Shown: piece by piece, positions 16,280-24,133 of the stretch
Numbering within the stretch: position 1 is the stretch's first letter
Layout of the letters: each line of letters begins with the position of its first letter
From: Pseudomonas sp. St316
Lineage (GTDB): Bacteria; Pseudomonadota; Gammaproteobacteria; Pseudomonadales; Pseudomonadaceae
DNA: 64,000 nt
Assembly (NCBI RefSeq): GCF_018325905.1
Contig: NZ_AP021901.1
Location: forward strand, 3,844,001 to 3,908,000
Direction of reading: 5' to 3'
Translations under genes and position numbers: made by a program
Notes under the pieces: generated by a model
Database searches by the model: none
Seen by the model: only the letters and a program-made list of their open reading frames with translations
What the model was told of the DNA's origin: nothing

Positions 16280-16398
16280 CAGGGACAGACCACATTTTCT
16301 AAACTAAGACAGCAATCGCTGTCCGCCCCCGGTCGGCCTAGCTGAACTCTCCGTCCGATCATTGCTTCAATTTCATCAAAAACGTGGTCTGTCCCTGA
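16280..16398. repeat. Inverted-end element, copy I (subtype 1)
   Basis: Starts CAGGGACAGACCACATTTTC, ends AACGTGGTCTGTCCCTG. It is the rightmost copy and abuts the broken paralogue of the 7445 gene. Confidence 0.85.
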
Positions 16399-16399
16399 G

Positions 16400-16640
16400 T
16401 GATCTTCAACACCCAAAGCATCACAGTTGCTATATCCAAACCACTCCGAGCAAATCCCGACACAGCTTTGTGTTTGTTCACGAGTTGTCTCTGCAAAAAG
16501 GGCGATGACGAACCAGTCCTCCTTTCACGCCAAGGACTGGTTATAACGGCCATAACAAGTAGCAAGAGGCCATCACCAAAGCATAGCGGCTGCCATTTTT
16601 TCGTCTAGAGGCCAGAAACTGTTTTTTTCATCGACTCCCC
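16400..16640 (-). pseudogene. 5'-end fragment of a paralogue of the 6339-7445 gene
   Basis: The minus-strand frame here reads VNKHKAVSGFARSGLDIATV, parallel to MNTYKAVSGVVWG of the gene at 7445. The DNA around and upstream of the start also matches (CGACAC(A/G)GCTTT, GTCTCTGCAAA, GGGCGATGACG, then GCATAGCGG). Only the signal-peptide region and promoter remain. The stretch 16641-16824 holds nothing else I can support apart from the leader of the chemoreceptor gene. Confidence 0.6.
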
Positions 16641-16824
16641 TGGGACCGATACGAAAGTCGCTAACCAACAGACGGAGCAAACCCCAACCAAAAGCCCCTA
16701 TGGACCACCCCCGCAAATAGCACATGCTCCCGCTCACACAAGCCCCCCTGCCGTGACCGCTACAGCGAAAGGACTCAGCACGCATCCCTCGTACGCGTCA
16801 CGTCGCGCTAAACCGAGTCCAGCC

Positions 16825-18852
16825 ATGAACCTACCGAATCTCTTCAACAAAGCCCGAACCCGCACTCAAGGGACGGTCAGCGTGGCCTGCACCTTTGCTG
16901 AACTGGACCAGACGCTGGCCGACGTACGAATCACTCCAGTGCTGGTCACCGGGTTCGTCTCCCCACACCTGGACATCGACCAGGTCGCCGCCAAGGTCAA
17001 GAAGCGTTTTCCCAACAGCGCCATCAGCCTGTGCACGACGTCGGGCGAGCTGTGTAACGGCACGAACGCGTTGTATTGCCAGACCGGGGAGACCTGGGAT
17101 CGGGTGGTGCTGCAGCTGTTTGACGCCAGTGTGATTGTGTCGGCCGAGGTGGTGATGGTGCCGTTGGAGTGCGAGGACATTCGCGGTGGCGGCAAGCGCT
17201 TGGCCATGCGTGAGCGAATCGCCAGGCTGGTGAATAACATCAAGCAGGCGCAAGTGAGTACGCCGATCGATCATCGCGATACCTTGGCCTATGTGGTGTT
17301 CGATGGTCTTTCGGCCTCCGAGTCGTTCTTTATGGAGGCGCTCTATGAGTCGGGACGTTTCCCCTGCCTGTTCGTCGGCGGCTCGGCCGGTGGCAAGACG
17401 GATTTCAAAAAGACCCTGATCAGCGATGGTCAACGCAGTTATCAGAATCATGCGCAGATTGTCTTCCTGAAAACCGCAGCGGACGTGCGCTTCGGGGTGT
17501 TCAAGAGTCAGAATTTCCAACCTGCCGGGCTGACGTTCAGCGTGCTGACCGCGTCGGTCGAAGACCGCACCATCGACCAGGTCATCGACAGCCGGGGGAA
17601 CATCAAGAGCATGGTCCAGGCACTGTGCGATGCGTTCGAGTGCAGTGCCCAGGCGCTGGAAAAGAAGCTGGGCGACTATTCATTCGCTATCCGCGTGGGC
17701 GATGAGCTGTTCGTACGTTCCATTGCCCGTATCGACTATCAGCAGCAGATCATCCAGCTGTTCTGCGACGTCGCGCCCGGCGAAGAACTGGTGATGGTCA
17801 AGCGCACGCCCCTTCGTGAGGCGACCCGACTCGACTACGAGAAATTCCTCAAGGGCAAAGGCGGCCATCCGGTGGCCGCCATTCTCAACGACTGCATCCT
17901 GCGCCGCCTCAACAACAGCGGCGATCTGGGCAGCATGGCCGGTATTTTTGGGGATGTGCCTTTGGCCGGCTTCTCGACGTTTGGTGAAATCCTCGGTTTG
18001 AACCTGAACCAGACGCTCACGGCGATTTTCTTCTTTCGAATCACCAAGGGCGCCAGCTTTGTCGACGAGTACGTCGATAACTTCATCGCCCACTATGGTG
18101 AGTTCAAGGCGTTTTTCCTGCGCCGCCAGGTCAAGAAACTGGCAGGCCTGAACCATGTCGTGGTCAAGCAGATCATGGCGTTCAAGATGAATGACTTCAG
18201 CAGCGCCTTGGACACTCGTGGCCTGGATAACACCATTCTGCCGGTGTTCGACGGCCTGACGGACCTGGGTCAGGTACTGGCACAGGCCAGCCAGCAACAA
18301 GCGCTGATGGCGACGCAAATCAAGCATTACTCTGGCGAACTGCACCTGTCGATGGATGACCTGACGGGCACGATCGACCGGCAAAACAGCGTCGCCGAGC
18401 AGGCCGGTACGACCGTCGAGCAGCTTGCCACGCAAGCGGGTGAAGCGGTGCTGGGCGCTCGTGCGCTCGCCAGTTCGAGCTTGCGTATCCAGTCGATCGT
18501 CCAGGTCATCCAGCAAATCGCCGGACAGACCAACCTGTTGGCCCTCAACGCCGCCATTGAAGCGGCGCGCGCCGGGGAGATGGGCAGAGGGTTTGCGGTG
18601 GTGGCCGATGAGGTTCGCAAGCTCGCGGAAATCACCCGCAAGAATGCCGCTGAAATCGGCGTGGACATTGACCTGCTATCAACGGAGATCCAAGGGGTCG
18701 CCCAACAGATCGAAGACCAGTCCGTCGCCGTGAGCGCCCTGCGCGAGATGCTCGATGCCCTGGAAGACTCGAGCCGCACCACCGAAGGCACCGCGCAACG
18801 CACGAAGGCCATCGCGGACACCTTGACCGGGCTGACTCACGCCGGTGCTTGA
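16825..18852 (+). CDS. Cytosolic FIST-domain methyl-accepting chemotaxis protein
   Basis: A soluble chemoreceptor of 675 residues. The first about 380 residues are FIST_N and FIST_C sensor domains ([41 protein letters not shown], then [14 protein letters not shown] [20 protein letters not shown]). The C-terminal part is a receptor signalling hairpin (about residues 500-670) with the conserved tip [18 protein letters not shown] and [16 protein letters not shown]. There is no transmembrane segment. It would pass an intracellular ligand signal to a CheA-CheW array; the ligand is unknown. ATG 16825 is chosen over the longer frame from 16753, whose first 24 residues look non-coding. Monocistronic. 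Confidence 0.88.
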   Translation: MNLPNLFNKARTRTQGTVSVACTFAELDQTLADVRITPVLVTGFVSPHLDIDQVAAKVKKRFPNSAISLCTTSGELCNGTNALYCQTGETWDRVVLQLFDASVIVSAEVVMVPLECEDIRGGGKRLAMRERIARLVNNIKQAQVSTPIDHRDTLAYVVFDGLSASESFFMEALYESGRFPCLFVGGSAGGKTDFKKTLISDGQRSYQNHAQIVFLKTAADVRFGVFKSQNFQPAGLTFSVLTASVEDRTIDQVIDSRGNIKSMVQALCDAFECSAQALEKKLGDYSFAIRVGDELFVRSIARIDYQQQIIQLFCDVAPGEELVMVKRTPLREATRLDYEKFLKGKGGHPVAAILNDCILRRLNNSGDLGSMAGIFGDVPLAGFSTFGEILGLNLNQTLTAIFFFRITKGASFVDEYVDNFIAHYGEFKAFFLRRQVKKLAGLNHVVVKQIMAFKMNDFSSALDTRGLDNTILPVFDGLTDLGQVLAQASQQQALMATQIKHYSGELHLSMDDLTGTIDRQNSVAEQAGTTVEQLATQAGEAVLGARALASSSLRIQSIVQVIQQIAGQTNLLALNAAIEAARAGEMGRGFAVVADEVRKLAEITRKNAAEIGVDIDLLSTEIQGVAQQIEDQSVAVSALREMLDALEDSSRTTEGTAQRTKAIADTLTGLTHAGA

Positions 18853-18856
18853 GCAA

Positions 18857-19287
18857 CTGCCACAGGGTTGGGTGTTGAATCCGGATACTGTGGGCACCCG
18901 CAATCCCTTGTGGGAGCGAGCTTGCTCGCGATAGCGGTGGGTCAGCTTGTGGTGATGTTGGATGTGCCGACGTCATCGCGAGCGAGCTTGCTCCCACAGG
19001 GTTTGGTGTTGAGTCCGGACGCTGTGGGTTCCCGCCATCCTTTGTGGGAGTGAGCTTGCTCGCGATGGCGACGGGTCAGCTTGTGGTGATGTTGGATGTG
19101 CCGACGTCATCGCGAGCAAGCTCGCTCCCACAGGGTTTGGTGTTGAATCCGGATGCCGTGGGCTCCCGCAATCTCTTGTGGGAGCGAGCTTGCTCGCGAT
19201 AGCGGTGGGTCAGCTTGTGGTGGTGTTGGATGTGCCGACGTCATCGCGAGCGAGCTTGCTCCCACAGGGTTTGGTGTTGAGTCCGGA
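18857..19287. repeat. Tandem REP doublets, three units with 134 bp period
   Basis: TTGTGGGAG(C/T)GAGCTTGCTCGCGAT starts at 18908, 19042 and 19176, exactly 134 bp apart. Each is paired with an inverted CATCGCGAGC(G/A)AGCT(T/C)GCTCCCACA about 65 bp on. The spacers share GGGTCAGCTTGTGGT, TGTTGGATGTGCCGACGT and GGGTTTGGTGTTGA. It occupies the whole intergenic region between the convergent chemoreceptor and dat genes and may act as a bidirectional terminator. Confidence 0.9.
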
Positions 19288-19307
19288 GCGGGTCCGGACC
19301 TGGACGA

Positions 19308-20729
19308 TCAGCCTGCGGGGCGCTCGTTGATTGTGCTTGCGGCCTGGAACAGGATTTTCGCGACGAAATCGATTTCCTGCTCGGTGATGATCAGCGGCGG
19401 CAGGAAGCGTACGGTTGCGCCGTGGCGTCCGCCCAGTTCAACGATCAAGCCGTGCCTCAGGCAAGCCTGTTGGAAAGCCTTGGCTCGGGCCGTGTCCACC
19501 GGAGGATGGCCCTGTACATCAGGGCTGCCCTGCGGGTCGACGATTTCCATGCCGAGCATCAGGCCGCGACCGCGCACGTCGCCGATCCAGGCGAACTCGC
19601 TTTGCAGCGCCCGCAGTTGTTTTTGCAGGTGGGCGCCCACCGTTTCGGCGTGTTGGACCAAGCCTTGATCGCGAATGAAGCGCAAGGTCGCGGTGCCTGC
19701 CGCCATCGCCAGTTGATTGCCGCGGAATGTGCCGGCGTGGGCACCCGGTTGCCAGACGTCCAGCGACTCGTGGTAGACCATGACCGACAGCGGCAAGCCA
19801 CCGCCAATGGCTTTGGACAGGGTGATGACATCCGGCGTGATACCCGATTGCTCGAAGCCGAACATCCGCCCGCTGCGGGCGATGCCGCACTGGATCTCAT
19901 CGACGATCAGTGGGATGCCATGGGCCTGGGTCAATCGGCGCAGCTCCTGCAGCCAGCGGTCCGGCGCGGCAATCACCCCGCCCTCGCCCTGGATCGGCTC
20001 CAGGATCATCGCCGCCGGTGCGGTTACGCCGCTTTCCGGGTCGTTGAGCAGGTGCTCCAGGTAACGCACGTTCAACGTGACCGCCTGATCGCCGGCCACC
20101 CCGAACGGGCAGCGGTAATCGTGGGGGAACGGCAGGCGCTGTACACCTGGCATCAACGCGCCGAGGGCGTTTTTGGGCGACAGGTTGCCGCTGATGGCCA
20201 GCGTGCCCAGGGTCATCCCGTGATAGGCCCCTTCGAACGCCAGGACCGAGTGTCGCCCCGTGGCGGTACGGGTCAGTTTGAGCGCGGCCTCGACCGCATC
20301 GGCCCCGCTCGGGCCGCAGAACTGGATGCGTGCGTGGCGAGCGAACTCGCTGGGCAGGCAAGCGAAAATTTCCTGGACGAATGCGTCTTTCACCGGGGTC
20401 GTGAGGTCCAGGGTGTGCATCGGCACACCGGCCGCCATGACCTGGGTGATGGCTTCGATGATCACCGGATGGTTGTGCCCCAGCGCCAGGGTCCCGGCAC
20501 CGGCCAGGCAATCGACGAACACTTGTCCGCGGCTGTCCTGCACATAAATACCATGGGCCCTTTCAAGCACCAGGGGAATGCGTCGCGGGTAACTGCGGGC
20601 GTTGGACTCCTGCTGTTGCTGGCGCTCCAGCAGCGGCGTCGAGTCGAGGCAGTAAGGACTCGACAGGCCGGTATGCAACAGGCGTAGCTGTTGCGCGCCA
20701 CCTGCTGTGACATTCGAAAAAGCACTCAT
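19308..20729 (-). CDS. dat: Diaminobutyrate-2-oxoglutarate aminotransferase
   Basis: A PLP enzyme of 473 residues, class III aminotransferase. It makes L-2,4-diaminobutyrate (Dab) from aspartate semialdehyde with glutamate as donor. Visible motifs: AGAGTLALGHNHP, FCGPSGADAVEAALKL, AYHGMTLGTLAISGN, EPIQGEGGV, LIVDEIQCGIARSG, and the Schiff-base lysine in TLSKAIGGGLP. The ATG at 20729 has a near-perfect GGAGG 5 bases upstream; a longer frame to 20783 is unlikely. It lies 108 bases after the TonB receptor, on the same strand. Two NRPS modules of the cluster carry Dab-type codes, so this gene supplies their substrate. Confidence 0.9.
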   Translation of the reverse strand: MSAFSNVTAGGAQQLRLLHTGLSSPYCLDSTPLLERQQQQESNARSYPRRIPLVLERAHGIYVQDSRGQVFVDCLAGAGTLALGHNHPVIIEAITQVMAAGVPMHTLDLTTPVKDAFVQEIFACLPSEFARHARIQFCGPSGADAVEAALKLTRTATGRHSVLAFEGAYHGMTLGTLAISGNLSPKNALGALMPGVQRLPFPHDYRCPFGVAGDQAVTLNVRYLEHLLNDPESGVTAPAAMILEPIQGEGGVIAAPDRWLQELRRLTQAHGIPLIVDEIQCGIARSGRMFGFEQSGITPDVITLSKAIGGGLPLSVMVYHESLDVWQPGAHAGTFRGNQLAMAAGTATLRFIRDQGLVQHAETVGAHLQKQLRALQSEFAWIGDVRGRGLMLGMEIVDPQGSPDVQGHPPVDTARAKAFQQACLRHGLIVELGGRHGATVRFLPPLIITEQEIDFVAKILFQAASTINERPAG

Positions 20730-20803
20730 GATTTCCTCCATGGAGGCTGGGTTTGGAAGGGAACGAACAGCCTGGAAACACACATCCGGGGCACAGCAGA
20801 GCA

Positions 20804-20830
20804 GGCGCGGAGAGATTGCCTCCCCGCGCC
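20804..20830 (-). terminator. Hairpin between receptor and dat genes
   Basis: GGCGCGG (20804-20810) pairs with CCGCGCC (20824-20830) directly after the receptor stop. No T run follows on the minus strand, so it is more likely an attenuator or mRNA-stabilising hairpin giving different expression of receptor and dat than a full terminator. Confidence 0.4.
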
Positions 20831-20837
20831 CATGGGT

Positions 20838-22901
20838 TTACATGTCGTAACGCAGGATCATGCCAAACGTGCGCGGCGCGCCGACGTCGATGATTTCGTC
20901 GTTGCGATTGTTAGTGACATACTCTTTGTCAAACGCATTCTTGACGTAGGCGGACACGGCGACGTTCTTGGTGACTTTGTACTCGGTGTTGAAGTTCACC
21001 AGCACATAGGCGTCGCTCTTACGTTCACCAGTGACTTTGCCGTTTGAGTCGAATTCGTACTCTGAAGGCGCGGTGCTCTGATAGACAATGTCCGTGCCAA
21101 ATATCAGGCGATCGTCGAAGCGATAGACACCACCCACCGAGGCCTTGTATTTAGGTGAGTAGAGGAACGATTCGCCGCTCCTGTCCTGGCCATTGTCAGC
21201 GACGAAGTCCTTGTATTTGCTATCGGTAATGGCGCCACCGACATTCAGGGTCAGTTGTTCGGTGATGTCTTTTTCGACGAAGACTTCCAGGCCCTTGATG
21301 TCACTGCGACCGGCGTTGTAGATATCAATGACGTTGCTACCGGACTGCCGCACGCTGACCTGCTGGTCTTTCCAGTCGGTGTAGTACAGGTTGGCGCGGG
21401 TACGCAGGGTCTTGTCGAAGAACGAACCGCGATAGGACAGCTCGTAGTTGGTGGTGTATTCCGGGTCGTAGGCCTGGTGACCACTGCCGGAGCGCAGGTT
21501 GACACCGCCACCGCGATAGCCCTTCTGCACCATGAACCCGAGGTACTGGTCCGTGGCCAGTTCGTAGTCGATGCCGAGTTTCGGCAGCACGGCATCAAAC
21601 GACTTCTTGACCTTCTCGGGGACGAAACGGCCATCCGCCTCGATATCGGTATCGTTCGTCTCATGGTCGTAACGCAGGCCGGTGATCAACGTCCAGCGCG
21701 GCGCGAACGTCCAGTTGACTTCACCGAACACCGCCTTGTTTTCAATCTTGGTATCACCTTTGACGGTACGCACCAGCACGTCATCGAACAACAACCGATC
21801 GTGGAACTTGTTGGTGTTGTGGCCATAGTAGGCGCCAACGAAACTCTTCACCGTGTCCGAGGCGTAATTCAAACGCAGTTCCTGGCTGAACAGGTTCCCG
21901 TCTTGCTTACGTAAAACGACCTCGTTGTCCACCGCTGTCTGGTCAAAGTCCAGCCGGTTGGTGTAGTCCGTACTGGTATTGGCGGTCATGCTGGTCAGCG
22001 ACCAGGCATCGTTCAGGCGATAATCCACCTTGGCGCTGAGGGTATCCTGCTTGAGGTTGTCGAACGCCTCGGTGTTGGACGCAATGTCGTAATAGCTCGG
22101 CTTGCCGTCGGCGCCGCGCATCGTGGAACGATCCCCCTGGCGATGTTCGCTGTGGGCGTAGGTGAGCAACACGTCGGTGTCGTCATTGGGCAGGATCAGC
22201 AATTTGCCACGGGCATTGCTGGTGCGATGCGGGTTGGCGTCTTTATCGAGCGTGGTGTTGCGGATGTAGCCGTCACCGTCGGAATAATCCACGGCGATAC
22301 GTCCGGCGATCTTGTCATCCACGATGGCTCCGCCACCCGCCACGGCCGCTCCGTGCTCACCATTGTTCCCCACATTGGTTTGCGCCGAGAAGGAAGGCTC
22401 GAAGGTTGGATTTTTAGTCTGGATAACCACCGCACCGGCCAGGGAGTTACGACCCTGGGTGGTGGACTGTGGACCGAGGAATATTTCGACCTGTTCGGCA
22501 TCCCAGAGCGGGACCGGGCTGAGGGTCAGCGCGCGGTTCGGCTGCACGGCACCGTCGACATACACCGATACCGCACCGTTGAGGGCCGCCGGGCCCTGGT
22601 CGTCGAAACCGGACACCGGCACGCCACGGATACCCCAGTTCTCATTGCCGGCCTGGCTATAGACACCGGGCGTGCGGGCAAACACATCCACCAGGTCCTT
22701 GTCGCCGTGCTCACGCAGATTCTTGTCGGTGACGACCACGACGCTGGACTGGGTCTTCTCGAGGGTGCGGTCGATTTTTTCACCCGTCACGGTGATTGGA
22801 GCGATCTCCATCTTGCCGGTTTCTTCAGCCGCCCATGCGCCGTTGCTCAGGCCGATGGCCGACCCTACAGCCAACGCAATTGTGTTCTTTTTGAAATTCA
22901 C
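20838..22901 (-). CDS. TonB-dependent outer-membrane siderophore receptor
   Basis: A 687-residue receptor: signal peptide (IALAVGSAIGLSNGAWAAEE), a TonB box (APITVTGEK), a plug domain with GVYSQAGNENWGIRGVPVSG and GPQSTTQGRNSLAGAV, a 22-strand-type barrel, and a C-terminal NAFDKEYVTNN...GMILRYDM ending in an aromatic-X pattern. There is no N-terminal signalling (STN) domain, so it does not itself signal to an ECF sigma factor. The start is a GTG with GGGGAGCGGGGC upstream. It is divergent from the biosynthetic genes and presumably takes up their ferric lipopeptide product. Confidence 0.9.
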   Translation of the reverse strand: MNFKKNTIALAVGSAIGLSNGAWAAEETGKMEIAPITVTGEKIDRTLEKTQSSVVVVTDKNLREHGDKDLVDVFARTPGVYSQAGNENWGIRGVPVSGFDDQGPAALNGAVSVYVDGAVQPNRALTLSPVPLWDAEQVEIFLGPQSTTQGRNSLAGAVVIQTKNPTFEPSFSAQTNVGNNGEHGAAVAGGGAIVDDKIAGRIAVDYSDGDGYIRNTTLDKDANPHRTSNARGKLLILPNDDTDVLLTYAHSEHRQGDRSTMRGADGKPSYYDIASNTEAFDNLKQDTLSAKVDYRLNDAWSLTSMTANTSTDYTNRLDFDQTAVDNEVVLRKQDGNLFSQELRLNYASDTVKSFVGAYYGHNTNKFHDRLLFDDVLVRTVKGDTKIENKAVFGEVNWTFAPRWTLITGLRYDHETNDTDIEADGRFVPEKVKKSFDAVLPKLGIDYELATDQYLGFMVQKGYRGGGVNLRSGSGHQAYDPEYTTNYELSYRGSFFDKTLRTRANLYYTDWKDQQVSVRQSGSNVIDIYNAGRSDIKGLEVFVEKDITEQLTLNVGGAITDSKYKDFVADNGQDRSGESFLYSPKYKASVGGVYRFDDRLIFGTDIVYQSTAPSEYEFDSNGKVTGERKSDAYVLVNFNTEYKVTKNVAVSAYVKNAFDKEYVTNNRNDEIIDVGAPRTFGMILRYDM

Positions 22902-23003
22902 GCCCCGCTCCCCTGCGACAGATATTTTTAGGTTTTTGAGCTGGCCGAAGGCTGATTGGCGCCAGCGGAGCGGAGTCTAATCCAAAAAAAAAATTAAATA
23001 AAT

Positions 23004-23022
23004 AGTATTGATAATCCATCTC
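23004..23022. promoter_or_regulatory. Candidate Fur box in the divergent receptor/biosynthesis promoter
   Basis: AGTATTGATAATCCATCTC matches the 19 bp Fur consensus (GATAATGATAATCATTATC) at 13 positions, including an exact TGATAATC core. The surrounding 22975-23030 is very AT-rich. It sits in the roughly 250-base region between the start codons of the receptor and the first hydroxylase gene, so one site could repress both. Confidence 0.5.
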
Positions 23023-23148
23023 ATTTGTACCTAGTATGTCGTCTTGTATTGCCTTACATACATTACAGACGAGTCCTACATCGCTGACCGCTGCCCTGCT
23101 TTCAAGGTCTTGTGACTGGTCGAAGAAGACAAAAGAGGATGCACAAGG

Positions 23149-24126
23149 ATGACCTCAATCGAACACCTGAACGGGCGTTCCGAGCTTTTTTCAATGGCGC
23201 CCACGGATGCAAGCGCCCAGTCGCTACCCGTGCTGGTGCAGGGGACATCGGGGCAGTCGATCCACGATCTGGACACTTCGATTCGCGATAGCCTGGCCCA
23301 TGCCCTGAGCACCGTTGGCGGGGTGTTGTTTCGCGGTTTCACCGTCGCCACGCCCATCGATTTCAAGCGCTTCGCCGCCAGCTTCGGCGCGCCGCTGGCC
23401 AGTTACGAATTCGGCTCCACGCCGCGCAGCAAAGTTTTCGCCGGGGTCTATAGCTCCACCGAGTACCCGGCCCATCAGTTCATTCCTTTGCACAACGAGC
23501 AGGCCTATACCCGCCCGTGGCCTTCGCGGATCTGGTTCCACTGCATCAAGGCCAGTGAAACCGGCGGCGAGACCCCGATTGCCGACAGCCGCCTGATCTA
23601 CCAGCGCATGCCTGCCGAGATCCGCGAGCTGTTCGCCAGCCGCGAGTTGCTCTACGTGCGCAACTACAGCGGCGCCCTGGACCTGCCCTGGGAAAAAGTC
23701 TTCAACACCCAGGACCGCGCCCAGGTCGAACGCTACTGCCAGGACAACGACATCGAGTGGGAATGGAAAGCCGATGGCGACCTGCGCACCCGCCAGCGTT
23801 GCGCCGCCGTGCAGCAGCATCCCGAGACCGGTGAGTGGGTCTGGTTCAACCAGGCGCACCTGTTCCATGTCTCGGCCATCGAACCGAGCGTGCGCGCCAG
23901 CCTGCTGGCGGCAGTGGGTGAAGAGAACCTGCCGCGCCATGTCTATTTCGGCGACGGCTCGGCCATTGCCGACGACATGCTCGACACCGTGCGCGAGGTC
24001 TACCGCGAGACGGCCATCAGTTTCCCCTGGCAGCCCGGCGATGTCCTGATGCTCGACAACCGACTGGTGGCACACGGTCGCAATCCTTTCACCGGTGACC
24101 GCAAAGTCATCGTCGCCATGGCGTGA
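23149..24126 (+). CDS. SyrP/TauD-type Fe(II)/2-oxoglutarate hydroxylase (standalone 1)
   Basis: A 325-residue non-haem iron dioxygenase of the SyrP branch of the TauD family. Enzymes of this branch add a beta-hydroxyl to aspartyl or histidyl residues on carrier domains. Visible: GGVLFRGFTV, the iron-binding HxE in PLHNEQAY, the ETGGETPI stretch, and the distal histidine and 2-oxoglutarate arginine region in VAHGRNPFTGDRK. AGAGGA is well placed before the ATG. It is the first gene of the biosynthetic run. By exclusion it could serve the terminal Asp module (56096-59932), but its substrate cannot be fixed from sequence. Confidence 0.82.
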   Translation: MTSIEHLNGRSELFSMAPTDASAQSLPVLVQGTSGQSIHDLDTSIRDSLAHALSTVGGVLFRGFTVATPIDFKRFAASFGAPLASYEFGSTPRSKVFAGVYSSTEYPAHQFIPLHNEQAYTRPWPSRIWFHCIKASETGGETPIADSRLIYQRMPAEIRELFASRELLYVRNYSGALDLPWEKVFNTQDRAQVERYCQDNDIEWEWKADGDLRTRQRCAAVQQHPETGEWVWFNQAHLFHVSAIEPSVRASLLAAVGEENLPRHVYFGDGSAIADDMLDTVREVYRETAISFPWQPGDVLMLDNRLVAHGRNPFTGDRKVIVAMA

Positions 24127-24133
24127 ATTGCAC

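Noticed and set aside
16074..16295. Minus-strand open frame with HGVRSLELCGAIKTAAPCRS, also found near 10.0 kb.
   Set aside because: It is the reverse side of the IS4-type leader; its repetition follows the mobile element and does not show a gene.
7700..16640. The gene-plus-repeat layout as an integron cassette array.
   Set aside because: The elements lack attC-type core sites (RYYYAAC / GTTRRRY) in the right places, have long matching inverted ends instead, and no integron integrase is present in the window.
22975..23050. A PvdS-type iron-starvation box (TAAAT-N16-CGT).
   Set aside because: TAAAT is present in the AT-rich stretch but no CGT lies at the right distance.
24095..24133. Earlier start for the starter NRPS.
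   Set aside because: It overlaps the end of the hydroxylase gene in another frame, and FAAL homology begins at the ATG at 24134.
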